From: Malaya genurostris
Lineage: Eukaryota; Arthropoda; Insecta; Diptera; Culicidae
Direction of reading: 5' to 3'
DNA length: 64,000 nucleotides
Assembly: GCF_030247185.1 (NCBI RefSeq)
Contig: NC_080571.1
Coordinates: 15,097,631 to 15,161,630, forward strand
Shown: positions 32,682 to 42,339 of the stretch, piece after piece
How the letters are laid out: each line of letters starts with the position of its first letter
Numbering within the stretch: the first letter of the stretch is position 1
Made by a program: the position numbers and the translations under genes
The notes under the pieces: model-generated
Database searches by the model: none
The model's input: only the letters and a program-made list of their open reading frames with translations
Told to the model about the DNA's origin: nothing

Positions 32682-32839
32682 CATGTTCAGCCAGTTCTTA
32701 ATTTCTACAAATTTCTAAGCCTCATTCCTCGACTTCCAATTCTTAAGGAGGGCAAACAGTTTCAGAAAATCGTTTTATTTTTTTTACACTTTCCTGTAGG
32801 TTAACATTTCGAAAATATTGTGTCAAATTTCAGTGTAAG

Positions 32840-32985
32840 TTACCGAAAGCCATTTCGCCGAAAGTCGTTTCGCCGAACGCCATTTCGCCGAAAGTCGTTT
32901 CGCCGAATAGGTCACTTCGCCGAAAGGGTCATTTCACCGAAAGGGTCAATTCGCCGAAAGGGAAATTTTGCCGAAAGGGTAATTT
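32840..32985. repeat. TTTCGCCGAA minisatellite, degenerate
   Basis: Seven to nine imperfect units of about 16-18 bp built on atttcgccgaaagtcg / gggtcatttcaccgaaag. The core ttcgccgaa is self-complementary. An isolated unit occurs again near 44752. Confidence 0.8.
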
Positions 32986-33039
32986 CGAATACATTATATT
33001 ATTATATTTTGTGTTATTATGCCTCCTGTATAACTGAAC

Positions 33040-33190
33040 TGTAAAAAAATCGGCATAAAGCCGCCGTCGGAAGCGGCGGCTTCTTGCATACAAACCTGTA
33101 ATCGCCTCGTTCGCCCGGTCTATTCAAAGCTACGTTTACTTGCTTTAGGTAGGTCCGAACGAGCGGTAGCGAGGTCGGACAGTATACGAA
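33040..33190. other. GC-rich block with strong hairpins
   Basis: aagccgccg-tcggaag-cggcggctt (about 33058-33084) forms a perfect 9-bp GC hairpin. Further on, tcgttcg pairs with cgaacga, and gtccga with tcggac. The block is strikingly GC-rich compared with both flanks and has no coding frame. Its origin is unknown. Confidence 0.55.
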
Positions 33191-33945
33191 TCAAATCGAT
33201 GTGGTGAAGTCGCATTAGATATTTTTCACTTAGTAAACGGAAAATACTACATACATTAGCTCGGTAGATACACCTATGCAATTGCTTTGATACTTAGTGG
33301 CTAATAGTCAACCAGTTTCCTTGGGAACTCCGCTCTGAAGTTCATGAATCAATCTTTATTCAAGAGTACAAGAATCAATATTTATTCTAGAAGTACAATT
33401 GTAGGCCAACAAAACGGGCGTTAACGTAAATCAATTCCAATTATAATATTAAGACAATTTCAGAAATCGGCGAAATGACCCTGATGCCAAAAATATTTTT
33501 TGATCACTTTTTAGAGATAAAATAAATGCGTTTTTCTAAAAACCGAAGTTTGTGAACCCGATCCTGCAAGTTTGACCGTCTACTGTTAAAAACCATCAAT
33601 TGGAAAAGATTTGAGGTCGATTTAGAATTTTTTACCGTTTTTCGCCCATTTCAGCGATTGTATAACCTTTCATTTGAAGCTAAGTTTGAGAAAATCGGTC
33701 GCGCCATGTATGAGAAAAGTTAGAAAACATATTTGCATTGTTAGATTGATTTATTTTTCAATCAATGAAAATATATTTTATAACTTTTCTTATACATAGC
33801 ACGACCGATTTTCACAAAACTCAAATTCAAAATGAAAAGTCCTGTGGTCAAAAACGTAATTCCTGAAAATTTTCATTTTTTTAAATTTTACCCTATAACT
33901 CCGGAACCGAAAGTCGGATCGAAATAATATTAAGGATTTTTTAGT
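33191..33945. repeat. dispersed repeat sequence
   Basis: Contains gaaaatcggtcgcgccatgt, then cataactccggaacc-type and gaaagtcggatcgaa-type words in minus orientation, belonging to the dispersed family also seen at 45-48 kb and 60-62 kb. No gene. Confidence 0.5.
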
Positions 33946-33949
33946 CTTA

Positions 33950-34825
33950 TATAAATTAAGAACTCCTTTATTTTCTCTTCTTCCGACGTTTCGGTCCTTA
34001 TTGGACCTTTTTCAAGGAATCTGTAATGTTTATTGTGTCAATTACATTCATAATTAAAATCTATATAAACATTTTAACATTTACCGACAATTATGGTGTT
34101 CTTTTGTCTGTTAGTTCTACTTGAACATATAGTGGTCATACTTTATCTACAACTATAGTGAAAATGAATTATTTTAAACTGTTATGAAAATATCTTATAC
34201 AATTTTTATCGTACACCTACTGTAATTTGCGAAATAATAAATTATAACGTTTATTTTAAACGATCCTAAAAACAGACACTATCGGCGTCACTGCACACTT
34301 TATTCAAAATGTCCTTTTTATCATACTATCTGTTGAAACGTTATCTGGTGTTACTCTACTGTGTGTGTATGTGTCTGATTTTGACAAAACTACTTATACA
34401 CTGTTTGTTTTGATCCTCTCTTCTGTAAGTTGCATGCTGTATATGCTGGACTGTTTCACTCGCTAAAAAACTTACAGAAGAGAGGATCAAAACAAACAGT
34501 GTATAAGTAGTTTTGTCAAAATCAGACACATACACACACAGTAGTAGGTGTACGATAAAAATTGTATAAGATATTTTCATAACAGTTTAAAATAATTCAT
34601 TTTCACTATAGTTGTAGATAAAGTATGACCACTATATGTTCAAGTAGAACTAACAGACAAAAGAACACCATAATTGTCGGTAAATGTTAAAATGTTTATA
34701 TAGATTTTAATTATGAATGTAATTGACACAATAAACATTACAGATTCCTTGAAAAAGGTCCAATAAGGACCGAAACGTCGGAAGAAGAGAAAATAAAGGA
34801 GTTCTTAATTTATATAAGACTGAAA
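33950..34825. mobile_element. large palindrome with hammerhead-like motif (Penelope-like end, head to head)
   Basis: The arms begin agtcttatataaattaag on the left and return as its inverse at the right end, near-identical over about 370 bp each, with a short loop near 34440-34475. The left arm has about 135 extra bp (about 34220-34355). Each arm contains a 35-bp segment (33983-34017 and 34747-34781) with a ggtcc-aataa-ggacc stem followed by gaaacgtcgg. This is the layout seen in hammerhead-type motifs at the ends of Penelope-like elements, but the CUGAUGA box is not present. It interrupts a dispersed repeat, with aatat(t)aa-like sequence on both sides. Confidence 0.6.
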
Positions 34826-35600
34826 AGCCGATACATAACCTTCAAATACCCGTAACAGTCGTTAACAATATAAATTTAGGAATTTTGTATGGGACCACAA
34901 GACCTTTCAATTGAATCTAAATTTGCAAAAATCGGTTCAGCCATCTCCGAGAAAAGTTAGTGAAAAAAAAACACACACAGACATTTTGCGTATTCGACGA
35001 ACTGAGTCGAATGGTCCGGGCCTCGGTTCAAAAGTCGGTTTTCACAGTGATTGCATAACCTTGCTATATGAGAAAGGCAAAATCTTTTAATAAATTTGCT
35101 TAAGCTGTTTCTTCGTACAAAATTACAAAAAAAGTGTTTTTTGATTCAAATTTTCCCTTATTCCTACCTTAATTTTGAAATTTAACGTTTGAGTCCAAAA
35201 TCTTAATTTTCAGGCGTGAAGTTCCTAATCTCAAGTTCGAAGCCTCCAAGCCTGACATTTATGTAAATATATCAATGTTTCTAGATTCCAGCTTCAAGCT
35301 TGAATTTCTATGTTCAAATTTTCCAGTTTGAAGTCCGAATGACTAAGGCTTACAAAATCTCAATTTTGAAGCCCTTCGCTTCAAATACCAACCGTCCAGC
35401 TCTCATATTTATTATTATTATTGATTATTATTATGTCAATATGTTATGGTATTTAGTCCAAAATCCCAAATACCTAAGTGTATTTGTATTTATAAAAAGC
35501 AGATTATTTTCTGGTTTATTCTAGAATTTTCTGAATGGGTTTTCGGAGGCAACATGTGCAAATAAGGCAAATATCTTTACCTATCGAACGCTAGTGAAGA
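34826..35600. other. dispersed repeat, then degenerate ttcaag-type sequence
   Basis: 34870-35080 continues the repeat interrupted by the palindrome (gcaaaaatcggttcagccat, tatgagaaaggcaaa). 35150-35400 resembles the degenerate ttcaagt words at 31.4-31.8 kb. No gene. Confidence 0.45.
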
Positions 35601-37300
35601 TTCTGGGCCAATCAGTGGACACAATCGTATCATGTGGTTACTGAGAGCCAAATTAATAATAAAAGAATCTCTCCAACAGTACAAAATTGATCAGCACATT
35701 GTTTGTGATGTTTCATGGATTGGAGTTTTATTTGTAGTGACCAAATTTTTTCGTTTTTTCGTTCAAATTCAGTACCAAAAGGCTGCTGCTGCGAGAATGA
35801 AAAAGATGACCGTTTGTAAGCTCTGTTTAGCAAAGTTGTATATATTAATGCAGTTTACATGGTTTCCACTGTTTCGAGGTTTAGACGGAAGATTTCACAT
35901 GTCTTCGACAGTTCGCGTTTCACATTCAATTGCGCATTGCTGCCTGGAAGGGCGGATGCACCGGCGGAGGACACGGAAGAAACCGTTAAATTGATGTCGA
36001 GATTAAGAATTGGTGTATGTTGTTGCACACGCTTTCCCCCCTCTTCGTCCGTCCGTTCGTCTTCTGCAGCTTTGATGGAGCTTAGCCAAGGAGTTTAGTT
36101 GGTTAGTTGGCGTGTTTGTTGTTTGTTGCTGCTGCTGCTGCGGACACGGAAAACGACGACAGGAAATCGGAGATTGGTTCAACACAAAAGCAGTTAAATA
36201 ATTCGATGCTGGTAGCTTGCCATCGGTGGTATTCGGCTTGATTCACATACGGACAGGAACTGTTGTTCGAACGAAAGGTGTGAAGTTTGTTTCGGTTTGA
36301 CACCGAGCATAACACCTATTTTTTCAATCGCAATTAACAATCCCCGGACCATCAACAAATATTCGTTCGGTTCTGGGTCAAATTGATATGCCACAACCAG
36401 ATCGCTTTTACCGTTAATGAGAGCAATTAATTTTGATAATCCGTGGGAGTCGTACTCGGCCACGACTCGGTTCAGTGCCTTGAGGGCGAACCAATAGCAA
36501 TAGCTGTGGCAGGTGTTTTTTTTCTCCTAATCTATTCTAGCTGACTTTCGGTTGGTTGGTTGGTTGGCTAGTTAGTGACCCGGCCGTTGCAAAAGCAGGA
36601 GACGCAGGTCCGGTTGGTTTTGATTTCCAACGGGAGATACACCGAAATCAGTACAAAAACCGCCCCGTCCCACTCACCGGCAGAACATTGCGTAGGATTT
36701 GCCAACAGTTTGAATTTATCTCTTCGGTGGTAATTTATCCACCGACGATTAGCGAGTGAGACGTGAGGCCCTGCGGGGTCAAACATTTTAACGTCGAGTT
36801 TAATCTTAACGAACATAAATTGCCAAGTGATATATGTTGTATCGGCCTTACGGTTTGCCATACATTCAATTCGATCGGTTGTTAAGTTTAAATTGAATTT
36901 AAACTATTGCCGAGCAGTTTCCTATGCAGTCCGTTATGCAACCGAACGTCGACGATATCATATCTTAATCACATCTACTGAATGTGATGCACAGTTTTCT
37001 ATTGAAAAATCACGCGCCAAACGAAATTGCAAAAATCACGCTTTTCCACTAAAGATAACGATCTGGAGGAGGTCGCAATTCTATTTATCGCACGGTCCAG
37101 GTAGGCTTTGACTTTGAGACGGGACTTTCGCTTTCCTTTAGCCTACATTCTTCAGTGACGACGACAACGACGACGTCTGGTTGTCAGCCGTGCCCATGGA
37201 AACCGACCGTCAACAATGTACGGGTGTGTGTGTGTGAGTGTATGTTTTCGAGTGCCATCGGCAGCGGACTTCAGAAAAGCTAGGTGAGGTGTAAGAATTT
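35601..37300. other. GC-richer single-copy region
   Basis: No transposon signature. Contains a short gctgctgctgctgc tract (about 36127-36141) and ggttggttggttggttgg (about 36550-36567). Many overlapping frames of 60-120 codons on both strands have no recognised domain. It could be host regulatory or untranslated DNA. Confidence 0.4.
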
Positions 37301-37701
37301 ATAAACAGGCGCAGCTTCCACCGGCGACAAAAAAAATTCAGGCTTGTCGTGACCTACTTGTGTGAATTGGTGTGACGTGAGACATTCGGATGTGTCCGAT
37401 TTTTCCTTATGCTAGAAGAAGTAGTGTCCACGGAAAATGAAGTTGTCATCGATGGATGGGTTAGAACAATGGTTCCCAAATTTTTTTTGTATGCCCACTT
37501 TGGATACATAATTCTTTCTACTACCCATCAAATTGAAAAAAATTGTGGAAAAGACTAGTTTTTTTTAATTCTACAAGGTTCAAATAGATTGTTAATTCTA
37601 AATTCTATCGAGCAAAATCTGGGTAAGAAAAATATACAACAGAGACACAACAAAATCTAACATATCGTTGGTCAGCCGGAGAAACAAAGAGATATTCGAT
37701 T
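37301..37701. other. unassigned sequence, partly shared with 62.05-62.12 kb
   Basis: 37640-37690 (gacacaacaaaatctaacat) resembles 62071-62095, so it is part of a longer repeat whose other side resumes at 38853. The rest shows nothing recognisable. Confidence 0.4.
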
Positions 37702-37712
37702 GGTATGAATAA

Positions 37713-38841
37713 CGCTGGCATATATTTTTTTGACGAAAAACAGTACATTTGGCGTAAACATCAAGAAAATACAGCACATCGACTTTGAAAAAACAGTACA
37801 TTTTACAGTACTCATTTTTCTAAAAATAGTGAATAAGGAACAAAAAACAAATAAATTTGCTCAGCATCTTCATAACAGATTGAAAAAATGAGGTGCAAAT
37901 ACAACTATATAGTGAAAACCGCAAAAAGCCACAGCGGAGAGTGGACTCGAACCCGTATTCAGCACCTATCCGGGGAAATGGATTTGCCAATTAAACTACC
38001 CTTCATGTGAAACACACGAAGAAACAGTCGAATTGAACAAAAGAACCGAGTATGTTCAGCTGTGCTCGGGCGTCACGGCGTTCATTTGCAGTCATTTCTC
38101 TATAGCAACCCTCTCAGCCCTCAATTAGTCCGTTTTTTCGTGTGTTTCACATGCAGGGTAGCTTAATTGGTAAAACGATTTCCTCAGACAGAAGCTTGCT
38201 ACGGGTTCGAGTCCCGTCTCTGCTGTAGCTATTTTACGGTTTTCAACACACAGTTGTATATCATTTTTTAACCTGTTTACCTCAATAGATACTGATCAAA
38301 AGTAAAACTAGCTCAATACGGTTCTACGCCTTAACAAAACTGAACAAATCGTTAAAAGCAAATAATTATCAAATGATATCAAATAATCAAATTCCATAAT
38401 CTCATTTTTAAAATATCATTTTTTGGGCATTTTTAAGTTAGACAATAACTAAAAAAAATGCATGAATTATTCATCACACATTTTTTTTAAAAAGCGTATG
38501 ATTCTTCTTGGTTGAGATATTTGAGATTTTAATCATCAAATTTCGCTTAATTGTTGTGACGCGCTCTGAACAAGCATAATTAATGAAAAATTGTTATTTA
38601 AATGTACACTGAGGTCTTTTTTTATGCGAAGTTTCACAGTTATACGTTTTTTTTATGTGGTTTTTTTCTATGCGGTACTTTGCACTACCACAAATCGAAA
38701 TTCGATGCGATAAAGATTTAAAATGCTGTATTAATTTTTGGTTTGAAAATTACAGTACATTCGAGGGTAAAAAACAGTACGCAGTATTTGGCTCGAAAAT
38801 ACAGTAAAATACTGTAAAATACAGTACGGATACGAGCATTA
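37713..38841. mobile_element. insertion flanked by 11-bp duplication, containing tRNA-like foldback
   Basis: The sequence ggtatgaataa occurs at 37702-37712 and again at 38842-38852, and the repeat on either side is collinear with 61990-62470, implying an insertion. The ends carry acagtac / gtactgt words. In the middle, 37880-38038 and 38117-38275 are inverted repeats of each other (roughly 80% by eye). Each holds a tRNA-like module: gggtagcttaattggtaaaa (A-box-like) and acgggttcgagtcccgtc (perfect T-arm-like hairpin) on the right, and the mirror version on the left. Neither is accepted as a working tRNA gene, because the anticodon arm is poor. Confidence 0.55.
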
Positions 38842-38852
38842 GGTATGAATAA

Positions 38853-39160
38853 TAAATGTTTGCGTGCGACATTATTTCATCGGCTTACGACGAATGCTTA
38901 ACCACACCTGCCGTTCACTGTCAGATCATTTGCCAAGTTCTTTTTTACCGGAAAATTTTCTAAGTTATCCAGAGTAGTCCAATTGGCAGAACGATCGCCT
39001 CGGATCGGAGAAGGTTGCGAACTTAGAACTGTCATTGAGAATTGATGTCGCTAGGTCTCGAATTTCGTTATTTTCCTTTTTATCAGTCATTTTTTTCAGC
39101 CTGCTTTTTTGTTGAGCAATGCATCAAAGCTTAACATTGGATGGGTGTGCGGGGTATCTT
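38853..39160 (+). mobile_element. SINE-like repeat with tRNA-like head, copy 1
   Basis: Collinear with 62190-62470. Shared words include cactgtcagatcat / aacagtcagatcaa and ccaagttc. A box-A-like agtagtccaattggcagaacg lies at 38973-38993, and a tttatcagtca-type tail follows. The B box has decayed. No target duplication was identified for this copy. Confidence 0.5.
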
Positions 39161-39489
39161 TTCTGAAAATTGGATATAGGACTAGGACAAAAATAGCTGC
39201 TGTTTCATAAGACTCAATAGTTTTCTCAATTAATTCCACATCATCCGAAAAAACAGTCAACCGTCAGTTATTCAGATTTGCAAATCACCTCTCTAGCAAA
39301 TTTCTTGGTGCAATATTTTTGACTTCGTGATTGAACCGACTTATAGGGGAAGATTTTTCATTAAATTGATCACATTGCAACTGCAAGTTGACTCACATAC
39401 TTATAGTACGATATGTCGTTTTTAACTTCTTCAAATATCATGTCTACTGTTTAATTTTGATATTTGCTTCTCGGTTGTTTGGTTTGGAA
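39161..39489. other. unassigned AT-rich sequence
   Basis: No recognised feature. The 5' terminal repeat of the following D-37-E element may lie here, but I could not identify it. Confidence 0.35.
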
Positions 39490-40002
39490 TTTATCATGCC
39501 AGTGTTAAAACTATTATTCATAAGTTTGGGGAACACTATTCAGAAATCCTGGTTCTTCCAACCCGAAACTGAACCAGAAAGTGGTATCTCTAATCATGAA
39601 GAACAAAGTAGTGTCAATACGTGATTTGGCCAAAAAAGCAGGAACGAGTGTCGGAATGATCCAGCGTATCAAGAGGCGAAATCACCTGAAGACCTACAAG
39701 AAGCAGAAAATCTCGAAACAAACTGTAAAACAGAAAAAAACGAACAGCAACAAAGGCCCGGAAATTGTATTCGCGTCTTTTGAAGTGTCCCGATGCATGC
39801 GTTTTGATGGACGATGAGACTTATGTAAAGGAGGACTCAAAAATCCTTCCAGGTCCACAATACTTTACTGTCGTCGTTCGGGAGGATTTGAGCGATGCGG
39901 ACAGGTCGATTCAAGTGGAGAAATTCGGTCAAATGGTACTGGTATGGCAAGCAATATGTTCCTGTGGTTTGAAGTCAACCATTTTTTACACTACCGGAAC
40001 TA

Positions 40003-40927
40003 CAGGGTGATTTTTTAAGAGCTTGAGAACTTTTTTAAACAATAAAACGCATAAAATTTGCAAAATCTCATCGGTTCTTTATTTTAAACGTTAGATTGGT
40101 ACATGACATTTACTTTTTGAAGATAATTTCATTTAAATGTTGACCGCGGCTGCGTCTTAGGTGGTCCATTCGGAAAGTCCAATTTTGGGCAACTTTTTCG
40201 AGCATTTCGGCCGGAATAGCCCGAATTTCTTCGGAAATGTTGTCTTCCAAAGCTGGAATAGTTACTGGCTTATTTCTGCAGACTTTAGACTTGACGTAGC
40301 CCCACAAAAAATAGTCTAAAGGCGTCAAATCGCATGATCTTGGTGGCCAACTTACCGGTCCATTTCTTGAGATGAATTGTTCTCCGAAGTTTTCCCTCAA
40401 AATGGCCATAGAATCGCGAGCTGTGTGGCATGTAGCGCCATCTTGTTGAAACCACATGTCAACCAAGTTCAGTTCTTCCATTTTTGGCAACAAAAAGTTT
40501 GTTAGCATCGAACGATAGCGATCGCCATTCACTGTAACGTTGCGTCCAACAGCATCTTTGAAAAAATACGGTCCAATGAATCCACCAGCGTACAAACCAC
40601 ACCAAACAGTGCATTTTTCGGGATGCATGGGCAGTTCTTGAACGGCTTCTGGTTGCTCTTCACTCCAAATGCGGCAATTTTGCTTATTTACGTAGCCATT
40701 CAACCAGAAATGAGCCTCATCGCTGAACAAAATTTGTCGATAAAAAAGCGGACTTTCCGAATGGACCACCTAAGACGCAGCCGCGGTCAACATTTAAATG
40801 AAATTATCTTCAAAAAGTAAATGTCATGTACCAATCTAACGTTTAAAATAAAGAACCGATGAGATTTTGCAAATTTTATGCGTTTTATTGTTTAAAAAAG
40901 TTCTCAAGCTCTTAAAAAATCACCCTG
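40003..40927 (-). mobile_element. DD41D mariner-like element with 178-bp perfect terminal inverted repeats
   Basis: The 925-bp element begins cagggtgattttttaagagc and ends with its exact inverse. Bases 40003-40180 and 40750-40927 are identical in inverted orientation by direct reading. TA flanks both ends (40001-40002 and 40928-40929). The terminal repeats include the last 23 codons of the transposase, so the right repeat carries a second, inverted copy of the gene's end. The 5' half of the parent element has thus been replaced by an inverted copy of the 3' end. The perfect repeats imply a recent arrival. Confidence 0.92.
40110..40769 (-). pseudogene. DD41D transposase, catalytic C-terminal part
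   Basis: A 219-codon frame, open without interruption, holds the whole catalytic core: FSDEAHFWLNGYVNKQN (Asp17), WFQQDGATCHTA (Asp110) and CDLTPLDYFLWGYVKSKV (Asp152). The last two aspartates are separated by 41 residues. The N-terminal DNA-binding domain is missing, and the frame has no ATG at its start (it opens on GTG just after a stop inside the terminal repeat). It may be expressible as a fragment but cannot be a complete transposase. It ends NEIIFKK. Confidence 0.9.
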
Positions 40928-41305
40928 TATAAATGCAGAAATCTATCGATCTGAATGTTTCCAGAAGAGATTGCTGTCTTCATTCAAGAACCTAGTACAC
41001 CTCCACTGTTTTTGCCGGATTTAGCTTCGGTACACTATACCAAAACCACTCTCATTTGGCTTGCGGAGAAGGGTATAAATTGTGTTGGAAAAAATATCAA
41101 TCCACCAAATTGCCCTCAGCTTCGACCCATCGAACATTTCTGGGCAATCGTGAAGAGGGTCTTCAAGAAGACTGGTAAGGCAGCTGGGAACATGCAGGAG
41201 TTCAGAAAAAATTTGGCTCAAGTGTCCAAAACATGCGATGCAACACTTGTCCGGAATTTGATGAAAAGCGTTCGATCAAAAGTTCGAAAATTCGTGGAGG
41301 AATAA

Positions 41306-42039
41306 CTTAAATTTCATCCGGTTTTCATTATGCTCAAGTTTAACCTCGTACAATAAAGGATCAATTTGTGGATAGCTTATTTTTGATGCACTTCTTATTA
41401 TCTACAACGAATTCAGGGATTCTGTAGAAAATCGTAAGACTTTTCCTTTGAATCTATAAGTTTGTGAAAATCGATTTGGCCATCTAGCATCAAAGTAAGG
41501 TAGATCCTTTTTGCCTTTCTCTATAGAAAGGTATTAGAATTGCTGGAAAAACTGACTTTCGAACGGAGCCTCGGAGACCCATAGTGTTATATACCATTCG
41601 ACTCAGCTCGACGAGATCGGAAAATGTCTGTGTGTGTGTGTGTATGTGTGTGTGTATGTATGTGTGTATGTGTGTATGTGTGTGCACTTTTCGAAGATAT
41701 TTGAACGCGCTCAATTTTCTCAGAGATGGCTGAACCGATTTTAACAAACTTGGGCTCAATTGAAAGCTACTATCGGACCATTGATCAAGTTCGAAGATCA
41801 AATGGCTGTGACTTTTGGTTCCGGAGATATGATTGTATAAGTGACGTAACCGACAAAACATGTTGATTTTTACCGCTCTAATATATATATGGGTGCCAAA
41901 ATTTTAGGATCACCTCTATTTTCGTTAAGTTCTAGTGCTCAAAAGTTTAAGCACCTCGAAAAAAGCCTTCATGCAAAATTTGACCTAAATCGGACATGCT
42001 CAAGGGGTGCTGCCCGGTGGTAAAGGTTTGACAATTTTT
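41306..42039. repeat. dispersed repeat with TG tract
   Basis: 41500-41870 repeats the module of 26256-26830: tcgaacggagcctcggagac, gacgagatcggaaaatgtct, a (tg)n-rich tract at about 41625-41690, ctcagagatggctgaaccga and a ggttccggagatatgattg. 41880-42039 is unassigned sequence beside the palindrome. Confidence 0.65.
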
Positions 42040-42339
42040 GATCTTGAAAAAGCACCATAGGGGGGAGTACATGAAATTTCCAAAATCGAAAATTTTGTTT
42101 GATGCCAAAACTCTTAAAACTGCATAAAACATCAAAATTTAGTGTCATCTCAAAAAAAATTTTTTTTTGAAAAAATCAACTTTCTGGGAGTCCCAAAAAG
42201 TCGATTTTTTCAAAAAAATTTTTTTTCGAGATGACACTAAATCTCGACGTTTCATGCAATTCTAAGCCTTTTGGCATCAAAAATTTTTTTTCGATTTCGA
42301 AAATTTCATGTACTCCCCCCTATGGTGATTTTTCAAGAT
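42040..42339. mobile_element. 300-bp near-perfect palindrome (foldback MITE-like)
   Basis: gatcttgaaaaagcaccata on the left is mirrored by ctatggtgatttttcaagat on the right, and gggagtacatgaaattt by its inverse further in. The centre is near 42185 (gggagtcccaaaaagtcg). No target duplication was established and there is no coding content. Confidence 0.65.

Larger units (their letters stand above)
39490..41305 (+). pseudogene. second D-37-E transposase family, interrupted by a DD41D element
   Basis: Pieces in shifting frames show IIHKFGEHYS (HTH region), VSIRDLAKKAGTSVGMIQRI and HLKTYKKQK, then MDDETYVKEDSKILPGPQYF (first Asp) and QMVLVWQAICSCG, up to 40002. After the inserted element the gene resumes in frame: joining across one TA gives TGTINAEIYRSECFQ. 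40955-41305 then carries LFLPDLASVHYTK (second Asp) and QLRPIEHFWAI (Glu), again with exactly 37 residues between them, ending VRKFVEE. It is clearly related to, but much diverged from, the ITmD37E copies elsewhere in the window, so it is a separate lineage. Frameshifts in the 5' half and the insertion make it inactive. Confidence 0.88.

Noticed and set aside
31831..32804. 159- and 165-codon FNFQLST frames
   Set aside because: Generated by the (caacttt)n array.
33058..33084. Bacterial-type intrinsic terminator
   Set aside because: The GC hairpin has no following T run and no bacterial gene context.
37470..37500. hAT-like end (aatggttcccaaatttt)
   Set aside because: Resembles some hAT termini, but no opposite end or 8-bp duplication was found.
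38150..38225. Functional tRNA gene
   Set aside because: A-box and T-arm-like parts are good, but the anticodon stem-loop is poor, and an inverted sister copy indicates a repeat.
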